64,000 nt of DNA from JANQOH01 sp965201155 (GTDB lineage: Bacteria > Pseudomonadota > Alphaproteobacteria > UBA7887), in contig OZ241752.1 in NCBI GenBank assembly GCA_965201155.1, positions 1,736,001-1,800,000 of the forward strand, in the 5' to 3' direction. The translations under genes were made by a program, and so were the position numbers. Position 1 is the first letter of the stretch. The number at the start of each line of letters is the position of its first letter. The notes under the pieces are model-generated. The model saw nothing but the letters and a program-made list of their open reading frames with translations, did no database searches and had not been told where the DNA came from. This document shows, piece after piece, positions 8,101 through 15,970 of the stretch.

Positions 8101-9983
8101 TCGCCGTCGTCGCGGTCGTGGAGGCCGAGGTCGTGGATCCACACATCGTGGTCGTCATGGACCGCGGAGAGGCGGTAGGGAAATTCGTCGGTGACGCGGA
8201 ACCCCATATTTTCGAGAATGGGCAGGACGTCCGAGAGAATGAGCTGTTCGCCGCAGCGGTAGATCTTGAAACGGACGCGGCCCGGCTCCGGCGGACGGTA
8301 GAGGTTGAGTGCAAGGCCGCCGCTCTTGCGGGCGATTTCCATGCGTTCGATGTCGAGTACCGCGGCCCCGGCGGTGAAGCGGTCGCGGTAGGCGCGGGGG
8401 AAGGCGGCGCCGTAGCGGCGTTCGAGAGCGGCCGCGCGGGCGTCGTCACTGGCTGTTTTCAGCGCTTCGCGGAGATTGTCGTCCCAGCCGCGCACCGCGG
8501 CGACAAGCCGCGCCTCCACCGCTTCGATGCGGTAGGCGGGCACTTCGCCGGGCGTGGTGCGGACAAGCACCTGGAGACACGCCAGGGGACTGTTGTCGAG
8601 TTGGGTGGACCAGGCCTCGCAGCGCCCGGAAAAGGCCGATTCCAGGATTCCCGATATGCGTTCGCGCAAGGCTGAGTCATAGCGTTCGCGCGGGACGAAG
8701 ACGAGGCTCGAGACGGCCCAGCCGAAGCTGTCATTGCGGGCGAACAGGCGCAGGCGCGGCCGCTCGCGCAAATGGACAATGCCGAGCGCGGTTTCCAGCA
8801 GCGCGTCTTCGTCATACTGGAAGAGCTCATCGCGCGGGAAGTTTTCCAGCACATGCCGCAGCGCCTTGCCGCCATGTCCTGCCGGGGCAAAGCCCGAGCG
8901 CTCCATGACGGCGGCAACCTTTTGCCGCAGCAGGGGCACGGCGGCGGGCGAACGATTGTAGGAGAGGGAGGTATAGAGGCCGAGAAAGCGGTGAACACCA
9001 ATGACGGTCCCGGCGGCGTCGTAGCGCTTGATTTCCACCGAGTCCATGTGGGTTCCGCGGTGGACGGTGGCGCGGCGGGCGCTCTTGGTGACGATGAGCA
9101 GGCCGGGGTCGTGCAGGCGCTGGAGCACTTCCCGCGGCAAGGGGCGCCCGCGCGCGGCGGCCCGGTTGTCGCGTTCCTCCGCGCGCCGCATGATGCCGAG
9201 CGCAGAACCCGGAACGCCGCCAAGCAGCGCGTGGCCGTCGTCGGGCCGGATGTCGTAGCAGCGATAACCGAGAAACGTGAAATGGTCGTCAGCGAGCCAG
9301 CGCAGAAACGCTGTGACTTCGCCGCGGTCGCAATGGCCGCCGGCGGTGCCGGCCTCTGGAGGGACTTCGGGAAGTTCCGCCCCCGCAGCGGCGAGGCGGT
9401 CGCGCATCGTCGGCCAGTCATCGACGGCGAGCCGCACATCTTCGAGAATGTGGGCGATTTGCGCAGTCAGGGCGGCGATGTCGTCGCGGCCCCCTTGGCG
9501 GTCGATTTCGATGCGCACAACCGCTTCGGCGATGGGGTTGTCGGCGGCTTCCGCGTCAATCTGCTGCAAGGCGCCGTCGGGGGAACGCGAGACGGTGTAT
9601 ATGGGGTGGGAAACAAAATGGATGGCAATGTTGCGCCGGTTCAGTTCGGTGGTGACCGAGTCGACGATGAAGGGGCGGTTGTCGGTAACGATGTCGATGA
9701 CCGTGCGCGGTGATGCCCAGCCGTCGGTTTCAGGGTCCGGGTCGTAGATACGCAGCCGGTCCTCGCCGGGAATGCGCGTGTGCATGAAGTCGAAGAGGCG
9801 CAGGGCGGCGAAGTGGAGGTCTTCCATGGTGCGCTCTGCGGCGTCTTCCGCGGGCGTATGGGCGTAGAATTCACGGACGAAGCGCGCCACCGCTTCGGCG
9901 CTGTCACCGTCGGCATGGCTGCGCCCGAAGGCAATGACGCGGTCGATCAGTTCGGTGTCGGCGAGCGTGCGTATCGTCGCCAT
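5175..9983 (-). CDS. NAD-specific glutamate dehydrogenase, giant (about 180 kDa) class
   Basis: Catabolic GDH that deaminates glutamate to 2-oxoglutarate with NAD+. The 1602-residue length matches the giant class. The N-terminal half is the regulatory region typical of this class. The catalytic region is recognised by GGLRWSSRPEDYRTEILGLM, MVKNAVIVPVGAKGGF (active-site lysine region), VAADKGTATFSDIANSIA, then GIGDMSGDVFGNGML of the NAD-binding part. The start is supported by GAGGTGA upstream. It is monocistronic and divergent from panB. The very high GC makes long antisense ORFs on the other strand, which I treat as shadows. Confidence 0.96.
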   Translation of the reverse strand: MATIRTLADTELIDRVIAFGRSHADGDSAEAVARFVREFYAHTPAEDAAERTMEDLHFAALRLFDFMHTRIPGEDRLRIYDPDPETDGWASPRTVIDIVTDNRPFIVDSVTTELNRRNIAIHFVSHPIYTVSRSPDGALQQIDAEAADNPIAEAVVRIEIDRQGGRDDIAALTAQIAHILEDVRLAVDDWPTMRDRLAAAGAELPEVPPEAGTAGGHCDRGEVTAFLRWLADDHFTFLGYRCYDIRPDDGHALLGGVPGSALGIMRRAEERDNRAAARGRPLPREVLQRLHDPGLLIVTKSARRATVHRGTHMDSVEIKRYDAAGTVIGVHRFLGLYTSLSYNRSPAAVPLLRQKVAAVMERSGFAPAGHGGKALRHVLENFPRDELFQYDEDALLETALGIVHLRERPRLRLFARNDSFGWAVSSLVFVPRERYDSALRERISGILESAFSGRCEAWSTQLDNSPLACLQVLVRTTPGEVPAYRIEAVEARLVAAVRGWDDNLREALKTASDDARAAALERRYGAAFPRAYRDRFTAGAAVLDIERMEIARKSGGLALNLYRPPEPGRVRFKIYRCGEQLILSDVLPILENMGFRVTDEFPYRLSAVHDDHDVWIHDLGLHDRDDGEIDTAGLRERFQTAFARIWRGEAEDDGFNELVIRARLDWREVTVLRAYAKFLRQVRIPFSQTYMEQTLAANPALARRLVNLFVARFNPRLTGDRGETALTADILAALDQVESLDQDRIIRRFLNAVQATLRTNFFQTDRTGEPLAHIAFKLDSARLDDMPLPRPMAEIFVYSPRVEGVHLRGGPVARGGLRWSSRPEDYRTEILGLMKAQMVKNAVIVPVGAKGGFVVKKPQADRDAHQAEGVACYRIFIGALLEITDNMQDGAIISPPDTVRHDGDDPYLVVAADKGTATFSDIANSIAEARGFWLGDAFASGGSAGYDHKRMGITARGAWEAVKRHFREIGHDTQNEPFTVVGIGDMSGDVFGNGMLLSRHIRLVGAFNHLHIFLDPDPGAEAAFAERQRLFGLPRSSWRDYDPGLISQGGGVFDRSAKSIALSPEIRLMLDTDEETLTPNQLISALLRAPVDLLWNGGIGTYIRAAGETDAEVGDRANDAVRISAAELRCEVVGEGGNLGLTQRARIEAARRGVRLNSDAVDNSAGVDCSDHEVNIKVLLGAVEAAGDLSREERNALLAEMTDDVAQRCLTNNYLQTAGISIIESLGTTRIDLQHRMMQSLERDGRLDRSVEALPDDETVAEMRSDGEGLSRPEISVLYAYAKLALYDELLASDVPDDPFLTEDLERYFPEVLVDRYRPRIHAHRLRREIIATVLANSIVNRASMVFVPMTREATGMEASDIARAYVATRAAFNLQRRWTAIESLDNKVDSTVQHDMYLVLRALMEHSTLWFLRRRPQPLDCAAVAQLFGAGIDELQRGIDTILPDNLRAEVSAHTGRLTQKGVPDDLAQFIAAAGPLHAACFIVDAADHTGAPVRETGRLFFAIGRRLGLDWLRTRAGDIAASTHWQRQAAAASIDELYNRQTSLTTRVLDAGGNIEQWAADNKAVLTRHENLIADLRAQPEFDFAMLTVATRQMNDLLPL

Positions 9984-10100
9984 GGGTCACCTCATCACGC
10001 ATGTTTGATACCCGGCGGAGGGCCGGACGGGATGGCGCGGCGACGCCGCGCTTTCGCCGCAGTTTACCATATTTCCACAGCGCGCCCCGGCGGCGGGATA

Positions 10101-10128
10101 TTGACGGGGCGGCGGATTCGAATAGATA
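10101..10128 (+). promoter_or_regulatory. Putative sigma-70 promoter for panB
   Basis: TTGACG (10101-10106) and TAGATA (10123-10128) are separated by 16 bp in the 243-bp divergent gap between the GDH gene and panB. The panB start follows about 90 bp downstream. No operator is recognised. Confidence 0.45.
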
Positions 10129-10226
10129 TGACGCCTGCGCCGGGGGTATTCAGGCCGTATCCGGTGGCGGCAGGGACGAGTGACGCGGCCTGCGATGAAG
10201 GTGGTTTTCGAGAGAGGGAGTGACCC

Positions 10227-11057
10227 TTGAGCGCAACCAAGCCGCGGCGCCGGCGCCTGTCGGTGACCGATATTGCAGCCCGCAAGGGCGGCGACGATCC
10301 GATCATCTGTCTCACCGCCTATACGGCGCCGTCCGCCAAGCTGCTGCAGGACCATGTGGACCTGCTGCTGGTGGGCGACTCCCTCGGCATGGTGATTTAC
10401 GGCTTCGACAACACGGTGGCGGTGACGCTGGACATGATGATCGCGCACGGCGCCGCTGTCGTCCGCGGGACTGATACGCCGTGCATCGTGGTGGATTTGC
10501 CGTTCGGCAGCTATCAGGAATCTCCGGAGGCCGCGTTTCGCGCGTCGGCGCGGGTGATGGCGGAAACAGGTTGTTCCGCGGTCAAGCTGGAAGGCGGCGT
10601 CGAAATGGCCGACACGGTGCGTTTCCTGGTTGAGCGCGGTGTTCCCGTGATGGGGCATATCGGCCTCACCCCGCAGCATGTTCACCGGTTTGGCGGGTTT
10701 CGCCCCCAGGCGCGGACGGATGCCGAGACCGCGCTGCTGATAGCCGATGCGAAAGCCATTGCCGAGGCGGGAGCATTCTCGTTGGTTGTCGAGGCGGTGC
10801 CCGAGGAGTCGGCGTGCCAGGTGACCGGCCTGATCGATGCGCCGACGGTAGGCATAGGCGCCGGCGGGGCGACGGACGGTCAGATTCTCGTGACCGACGA
10901 CGTGATCGGGATGTTCACCGAGTTCACGCCCAAATTCGTCAAGCGCTATGCCGAGCTCGGCGCCGGCCTTGCAGAGGCCGGGCGCCGCTATGCGGAGGAT
11001 GTGCGGGCGGGCGTTTTCCCCGGTCCCGAGCATATGTTCAAGCCGAAGCGCGGATAG
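10227..11057 (+). CDS. panB: PanB, 3-methyl-2-oxobutanoate hydroxymethyltransferase
   Basis: Transfers a hydroxymethyl group from methylene-tetrahydrofolate to ketoisovalerate to make ketopantoate for pantothenate and CoA. The 276-residue TIM barrel shows family motifs: ICLTAYTAPSAKLL, LLVGDSLGMVIYG (metal-binding Asp), the KLEGG motif (VKLEGGVEMAD), GHIGLTPQ, and AVPEESA with the catalytic glutamate. The start codon appears to be TTG, 6 bp after a GAGGGAG ribosome binding site. The 3' end overlaps the convergent LLM oxidoreductase gene by 20 bp. panC is not in the window. Confidence 0.95.
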   Translation: MSATKPRRRRLSVTDIAARKGGDDPIICLTAYTAPSAKLLQDHVDLLLVGDSLGMVIYGFDNTVAVTLDMMIAHGAAVVRGTDTPCIVVDLPFGSYQESPEAAFRASARVMAETGCSAVKLEGGVEMADTVRFLVERGVPVMGHIGLTPQHVHRFGGFRPQARTDAETALLIADAKAIAEAGAFSLVVEAVPEESACQVTGLIDAPTVGIGAGGATDGQILVTDDVIGMFTEFTPKFVKRYAELGAGLAEAGRRYAEDVRAGVFPGPEHMFKPKRG

Positions 11058-12057
11058 CGTCCCGCGGAAAGTACTCCGGAGTGAAGGCTTCGAATGTGCG
11101 GGTGATCTCCTGCGGGTCGTTGCTGAGCGGCGCGATGATGTGGGTGTGAATCCCGGTTTCAGCCGCCCAGCGGATGCGGGCGCGGCATTCCTCCGCCGTG
11201 CCGACAATGGCGATGTCATTGGCGAGTTCGTCGGAAATCGCGCCCGTGGTTCTGGCGCGGTCGCGTTCCGCCCATCCGTCGGCGATTTCGGCCGCGACTT
11301 CGCGATAACCGGCCCAGGCAAGGAAATTATTGTAGACGGGAGTCGCATAATACGGTGCCATGAGCTGCTTGAAACGCGTGAGCGCGGCGCTCTTGTCGTC
11401 GGTGACCAGGACCATGTAGCGGTTGACGATTTCAACCTGCTCCGGGTTCTTGCCGGCGCGCTCGGCGCCGACCCGCACATGCTCGATCATTTTTTCCAGG
11501 GCGCGCCGCGGCCACAGGTTGAAGATCACGCCATCGCCGATCTCGGCAGCCATTTCGCACATTTTGGGACGTAGCGCGGCAAGATAGACGGGGACCGGCT
11601 GCCGCAGGGGCGCTTGGCGATAGCCGTGGCTGCGCAGGGTGGAGAGACGGAACGCGGATTTTTCTCCCGCAAGCATCGCGCGCACGATGATCGCGGTTTC
11701 CTTGACGCGGGTGAGGGGTTTTTCGAGCGGCACGCCGTGCCATCCATCCATCATGGTGTGGCTGGACGAGCCCAGGCCCATCACGAAGCGCCCGGGCAGG
11801 AGCTGCCCCAGGGCGTTGGCGGTGGCGGCAAGCACGGCCGGGGTGCGGGTGTAGACAGGAGTGACCGCGCAGCCGATGCGCAACTCTCCCGCATGGGCGG
11901 CGATGGCTGCCGCGGTGGTCAGCGCATCCGGCGCGCCGCCATCGCCGAACCAGGCATCCTCATAGCCGTTGTCGGCGGCCCAGCGGACACGGTTGACGGT
12001 GTCGGCGATGGCCGGTCCGGCGGGCAGGGTGACGGCAAGGCGCTGCGGCAGCGGCAT
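11038..12057 (-). CDS. LLM-class flavin-dependent oxidoreductase
   Basis: Luciferase-like TIM-barrel oxidoreductase of 339 residues; the family uses FMN or F420. The ATG at 12057 (MPLPQRLAVTLP) is preferred over upstream starts because GGAG lies about 11 nt before it and the alignable domain begins there. Motifs include YEDAWFGDGG near residue 30, RIGCAVTPVYTRTPAVLA, RFVMGLGSSSHTMMDGWHG, VPVYLAALRPKMCEMA and the GTAEECRARI segment near the end, as in methylene-H4MPT-reductase-like members. The substrate is not predictable. The last 20 bp overlap the end of panB on the other strand. Confidence 0.85.
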   Translation of the reverse strand: MPLPQRLAVTLPAGPAIADTVNRVRWAADNGYEDAWFGDGGAPDALTTAAAIAAHAGELRIGCAVTPVYTRTPAVLAATANALGQLLPGRFVMGLGSSSHTMMDGWHGVPLEKPLTRVKETAIIVRAMLAGEKSAFRLSTLRSHGYRQAPLRQPVPVYLAALRPKMCEMAAEIGDGVIFNLWPRRALEKMIEHVRVGAERAGKNPEQVEIVNRYMVLVTDDKSAALTRFKQLMAPYYATPVYNNFLAWAGYREVAAEIADGWAERDRARTTGAISDELANDIAIVGTAEECRARIRWAAETGIHTHIIAPLSNDPQEITRTFEAFTPEYFPRDAIRASA

Positions 12058-12236
12058 GGTGCAATCTCCGTTGGGGTCGATGGGGCGTGATGCGTGGTGC
12101 GGCATTATAGCAAGGCGGCGGATCGCCTCGCGGTCCCGCGCCCCGGTGCTGGAAGCAGCGCGCGCCGCGTGGATTTTCGCTGGCGGTTGCATTATGTTCG
12201 CCGCCGGCAGCGGGGTGTCGGGAGTACGGGCAGGAC

Positions 12237-13193
12237 ATGGCGGACGGGCGGCATAGCAGGGTGCTGATACTCGGGTCCGGACCGGCGGGGCTTACCGCCG
12301 CGATCTACGCGGCGCGGGCCGGGCTGGCGCCGCGCCTGCTGCACGGCCTGCAGCCGGGAGGCCAGATGACCATCACCACCGATGTGGAGAATTATCCCGG
12401 CTTTGCCGATGTTGTTCAGGGGCCGTGGCTGATGGACCAGATGACCGGTCAGGCAGCGCGGGTGGGGACGGATCTGGTCCAGGATATTGTCACCGAAGTC
12501 GACTTTTCCGGGCCGCCCTTTGTCGTAACCGGCGACAGCGGGGCGCGCTACAGCGGCGATTCGGTGATCATTGCCACGGGCGCGCAGGCACGCTGGCTGG
12601 GGCTGGAATCCGAACAGGCATTGAGCGGCGCCGGGGTTTCCGCCTGCGCCACATGTGATGGGTTCTTCTTTCGCGGGCGGCCCGTGGCGGTGATCGGCGG
12701 CGGCAATACGGCGGTGGAGGAAGCGCTTTTTCTCGCCAATCTCGCATCGTCGGTAACACTGGTGCACCGCCGTGATTCCCTGCGGGCAGAAAAGATCCTG
12801 CAGGACCGCCTGTTCGGAAATGAGAAGATTTCGGTCGTGTGGGACAGCGTGGTCGAGAAAATTACGGGAACCGGCGTTCCGCCGGCGGTGGACGGGGTGC
12901 GCCTGCGCCATGTGCGGACGGGCGAAGAGCAGAGGCTTGCGGTGGATGGCGTATTCATCGCCATCGGCCATATCCCGGTCACCGCACCGTTCGCCGGCCA
13001 GCTCGAGATGGACAACGACGGCTATATCGTGACGGCGCCGGACAGCACCGCGACCAGCCGGGCCGGAGTCTTTGCCGCCGGGGACGTTCAGGACAAGGTC
13101 TTCCGCCAGGCGGTGACCGCGGCGGCGACCGGCTGCATGGCGGCGCTGGAGGCCGAGCGCTGGCTTGCCGAGCGGGCGCCGGTCGCGGCGTGA
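12237..13193 (+). CDS. trxB: TrxB, thioredoxin reductase
   Basis: NADPH- and FAD-dependent flavoenzyme that reduces thioredoxin; 318 residues is the normal length of the low-molecular-weight class. The FAD motif GSGPAGLTAAIYAARA is at 13-28, the redox-active CATC at 137-140, the NADPH motif VIGGGNTAVEEALFLA follows, and the C-terminal FAD motif is AGDVQDKVFRQAVTAA. It lies 7 bp upstream of a LysR gene on the same strand, so the two are probably cotranscribed. Confidence 0.96.
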   Translation: MADGRHSRVLILGSGPAGLTAAIYAARAGLAPRLLHGLQPGGQMTITTDVENYPGFADVVQGPWLMDQMTGQAARVGTDLVQDIVTEVDFSGPPFVVTGDSGARYSGDSVIIATGAQARWLGLESEQALSGAGVSACATCDGFFFRGRPVAVIGGGNTAVEEALFLANLASSVTLVHRRDSLRAEKILQDRLFGNEKISVVWDSVVEKITGTGVPPAVDGVRLRHVRTGEEQRLAVDGVFIAIGHIPVTAPFAGQLEMDNDGYIVTAPDSTATSRAGVFAAGDVQDKVFRQAVTAAATGCMAALEAERWLAERAPVAA

Positions 13194-13200
13194 TGTCGGC

Positions 13201-14091
13201 ATGAACTGGGACAAGCTGCGCGTATTTCACATCGTCGCCGACTCGGGCAGCTTCACCCGCGCAGGCGATGTTCTGGGGCGGAGTCAATCAGCCGTGAGCC
13301 GGCAGATTCGGGCGCTCGAGGAATCGCTGGTGGTGCCGCTGTTTCATCGTCACGCGCGCGGCTTGCTCCTGACCGAACAAGGCGAGTTGCTGCTGCGCAC
13401 GACGCGCGAGGTGTTCAGCAAGCTGGCGCTCACCGAAGCGATGCTCACCGAAAGCCGCGAACAGCCGAAAGGTCCGCTGCGCGTGACGACAACAGTGGGC
13501 TTCGGCTCAATGTGGCTGACCGGGCAGATCGGCGATTTTCTGGACAATTTCCCGGAAATCAAGATGTCGCTGCTGGTTGCCGATGTCGAACTCGACCTCG
13601 CGATGCGGCAGGCGGATGTGGCGATCCGGGTGCAGCCGCCCCGCCAGCCGGACTTGATCCAGCGTCATTTGTTCACCGGGACGTTCGGTGTTTTTGCGGT
13701 GCGCGACTATCTGAAACGGTTTGGCACGCCGCGTACCACGAGCGACCTGGCGGGGCATCGCCTGATCAGCTATGGCGAGCAGCTGCCGAAGCCCTTTGGC
13801 GGCATCAACTGGCTGCTCGAGCAGGCGCAGGCAGAGGTACCCGGCCTGGAGCCGGCATTCACGGTCAACAATACCTATGGCATTTTGCGGGCCGTGGAGG
13901 CGGGTATCGGCGTGGCGGCGCTGCCGGCGTTTCTGGCGCATCAGAACCCGACATTGGTGCGCGTTCTGCACGATGTCGAAGCGCCGAAGATCGACGCCTA
14001 TTTCGTGTATCCCGAGGAAATGCGCGGTTCGCAGCGCGTTATGGCGTTCCGCGATTTCCTGCTTCGCAAGATTGCCGCCACGCAGTTCTAG
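13201..14091 (+). CDS. LysR-family transcriptional regulator
   Basis: A 296-residue LysR-type regulator. The winged helix-turn-helix covers residues 1-60 (MNWDKLRVFHIVADSGSFTR, then SQSAVSRQIRALEE), followed by a periplasmic-binding-like effector domain (LRVTTTVGFGSMWLTGQI). The start at 13201 is chosen because the HTH begins there and the ATG follows the trxB stop by 7 bp. A LysR gene directly behind trxB recurs in alphaproteobacteria. Its effector is unknown. Confidence 0.92.
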   Translation: MNWDKLRVFHIVADSGSFTRAGDVLGRSQSAVSRQIRALEESLVVPLFHRHARGLLLTEQGELLLRTTREVFSKLALTEAMLTESREQPKGPLRVTTTVGFGSMWLTGQIGDFLDNFPEIKMSLLVADVELDLAMRQADVAIRVQPPRQPDLIQRHLFTGTFGVFAVRDYLKRFGTPRTTSDLAGHRLISYGEQLPKPFGGINWLLEQAQAEVPGLEPAFTVNNTYGILRAVEAGIGVAALPAFLAHQNPTLVRVLHDVEAPKIDAYFVYPEEMRGSQRVMAFRDFLLRKIAATQF

Positions 14092-14182
14092 GGGCGGCAC
14101 ATTTCCGAATGACAACCGGCGGCCTGCGTGGCAGCCCCCCAAACGGGTTGCGGTTGCGCGCCGCTTTCAGGACTCCCGCGGC

Positions 14183-15970
14183 ATGCATATCTACCGAACA
14201 CACAATTGCGGCGCCCTGCGCCCGGCCCATGTGGGCGAAACGGTGCGGCTTTCCGGCTGGGTGCACAGCAAACGCGACCACGGAAACCTCCTCTTCATCG
14301 ACCTGCGCGACCATTTCGGTCTCACGCAGTGCGTCGTGGAACAGGACGGCGCGCATTTTCCGGCAGTGGAAGCGGTACGGCCCGAAAGCGTGGTCACGAT
14401 TACCGGCCGCGTCGTCGCGCGCAGCGATGACACGGTAAATCCCAATCTCGACACGGGTCGGGTGGAGGTCCGCATTGACGAGTTTACGCTGCAATCAGGC
14501 GCGGACACATTGCCGATGCAGGTGGCGGGCACGCAGATCTACAGTGAGGAAATGCGTCTGCGCTATCGTTTTCTGGATTTGCGGCGAGCGGAGATGCAAC
14601 GCAACATCATGCTTCGTTCGGCGATTATCGCCAGCATTCGCCGACGCATGATCGAGCAGGGTTTCAGCGAGTTTCAGACACCGATTCTCACTTCGTCGAG
14701 TCCCGAAGGGGCGCGGGATTTCCTCGTACCGAGCAGGCTGCATCCGGGCCGCTTCTATGCGCTGCCTCAGGCGCCGCAGCAATTCAAGCAGTTGATCATG
14801 GTGTCGGGATTCGATCGCTATTTTCAGATTGCGCCGTGTTTCCGGGATGAAGACGCGCGCGCCGACCGCAGCCCCGGCGAGTTCTACCAGCTGGACATGG
14901 AGATGGCGTTCGCGACGCAGGAGGATGTGTTCGCGGCCATCGAGCCGGTATTGAGCGGCGTGTTTGCGGAGTTCACCGATGTAACAGTGACGCGCCCGCC
15001 ATTTCCGCGCCTTGCTTACGCGGACGCCATGCTGCGCTACGGCACGGACAAGCCGGATTTGCGCAATCCGCTGCAAATTGCCGATGTCACGGAAGTGTTT
15101 CTGGCTCCCGGTGTGACATTCAAGGCGTTTCGGAATGCGGTCGAGAAAGGGGCGGTTGTGCGGGCGATCGCCGCGCCCGGCGCCGCCGCTCGGCCGCGCA
15201 GTTTTTTCGACAAGCTCAATGACTGGGCGCGGGCGGAAGGTGCGCCCGGTCTCGGCTATGTCGTCTTCGACCCCGCCGACGGCGCCGGCAAGGGGCCGAT
15301 CGCCAAATTCATCCCCGATGACGCACAGGCGGAGATCAAGCGAGCGAGCGGCGCCGGTGCCGGGGACGCCGTGTTTTTCGTGTGCATGAAGCCGAAGGAT
15401 GCAGCAGCATTTGCCGGGCGTGTGCGCACGCGCCTGGGTGATGATCTGGATTTGCTGGAGCGGGATGTGTTCCGCTTTTGCTGGGTGGTGGATTTCCCGC
15501 TTTACGAGCGGGACGAGACGACGGGGGAGATTGCCTTCAGCCACAACCCCTTCTCGATGCCGCAGGGCGGTCTCGAAGCGCTGGAGGGGAAAGACCCGCT
15601 CGACGTACTTGCCTGGCAATACGACATTGTGTGCAACGGTGTGGAGCTGAGTTCAGGCGCCATCCGGAACCACCGCCCGGATATCATGTTCAAGGCATTC
15701 GGGCTGGCGGGTTATGCGCCGGAGGTGGTGGAAGAGGAGTTTGGCGGGATGCTGCGGGCGTTTCGTTTCGGGGCGCCGCCGCATGGCGGCATTGCACCGG
15801 GGATCGACCGCATTGTGATGCTGCTCGCGAATCAGCCCAATATCCGGGAAGTTATCCTGTTCCCGATGAATCAGCAGGCGGAGGATCTGCTGATGGGTGC
15901 GCCGGGGGAGGTGGAGGACTCGCGTCTTGCGGAGCTTCACATTCGCCGCGCCCCGCAGCGGCGTTCATGA
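14183..15970 (+). CDS. aspS: AspS, aspartyl-tRNA synthetase (bacterial type)
   Basis: Charges tRNA-Asp, and possibly tRNA-Asn. The product is 595 residues, the usual bacterial size with an inserted GAD domain. The start at 14183 (MHIYRTHNCGALR) begins the OB-fold anticodon domain (VRLSGWVHSKRDHGNLLFID). Class II motifs follow: PQAPQQFKQLIM, motif 2 FRDEDARADRSPGEFYQLD, and motif 3 GGIAPGIDRIVMLLA. The reading frame is open far upstream into lysR, but that part has no homology. Its TGA directly abuts the nrdJ stop codon of the opposite strand. Confidence 0.96.
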   Translation: MHIYRTHNCGALRPAHVGETVRLSGWVHSKRDHGNLLFIDLRDHFGLTQCVVEQDGAHFPAVEAVRPESVVTITGRVVARSDDTVNPNLDTGRVEVRIDEFTLQSGADTLPMQVAGTQIYSEEMRLRYRFLDLRRAEMQRNIMLRSAIIASIRRRMIEQGFSEFQTPILTSSSPEGARDFLVPSRLHPGRFYALPQAPQQFKQLIMVSGFDRYFQIAPCFRDEDARADRSPGEFYQLDMEMAFATQEDVFAAIEPVLSGVFAEFTDVTVTRPPFPRLAYADAMLRYGTDKPDLRNPLQIADVTEVFLAPGVTFKAFRNAVEKGAVVRAIAAPGAAARPRSFFDKLNDWARAEGAPGLGYVVFDPADGAGKGPIAKFIPDDAQAEIKRASGAGAGDAVFFVCMKPKDAAAFAGRVRTRLGDDLDLLERDVFRFCWVVDFPLYERDETTGEIAFSHNPFSMPQGGLEALEGKDPLDVLAWQYDIVCNGVELSSGAIRNHRPDIMFKAFGLAGYAPEVVEEEFGGMLRAFRFGAPPHGGIAPGIDRIVMLLANQPNIREVILFPMNQQAEDLLMGAPGEVEDSRLAELHIRRAPQRRS

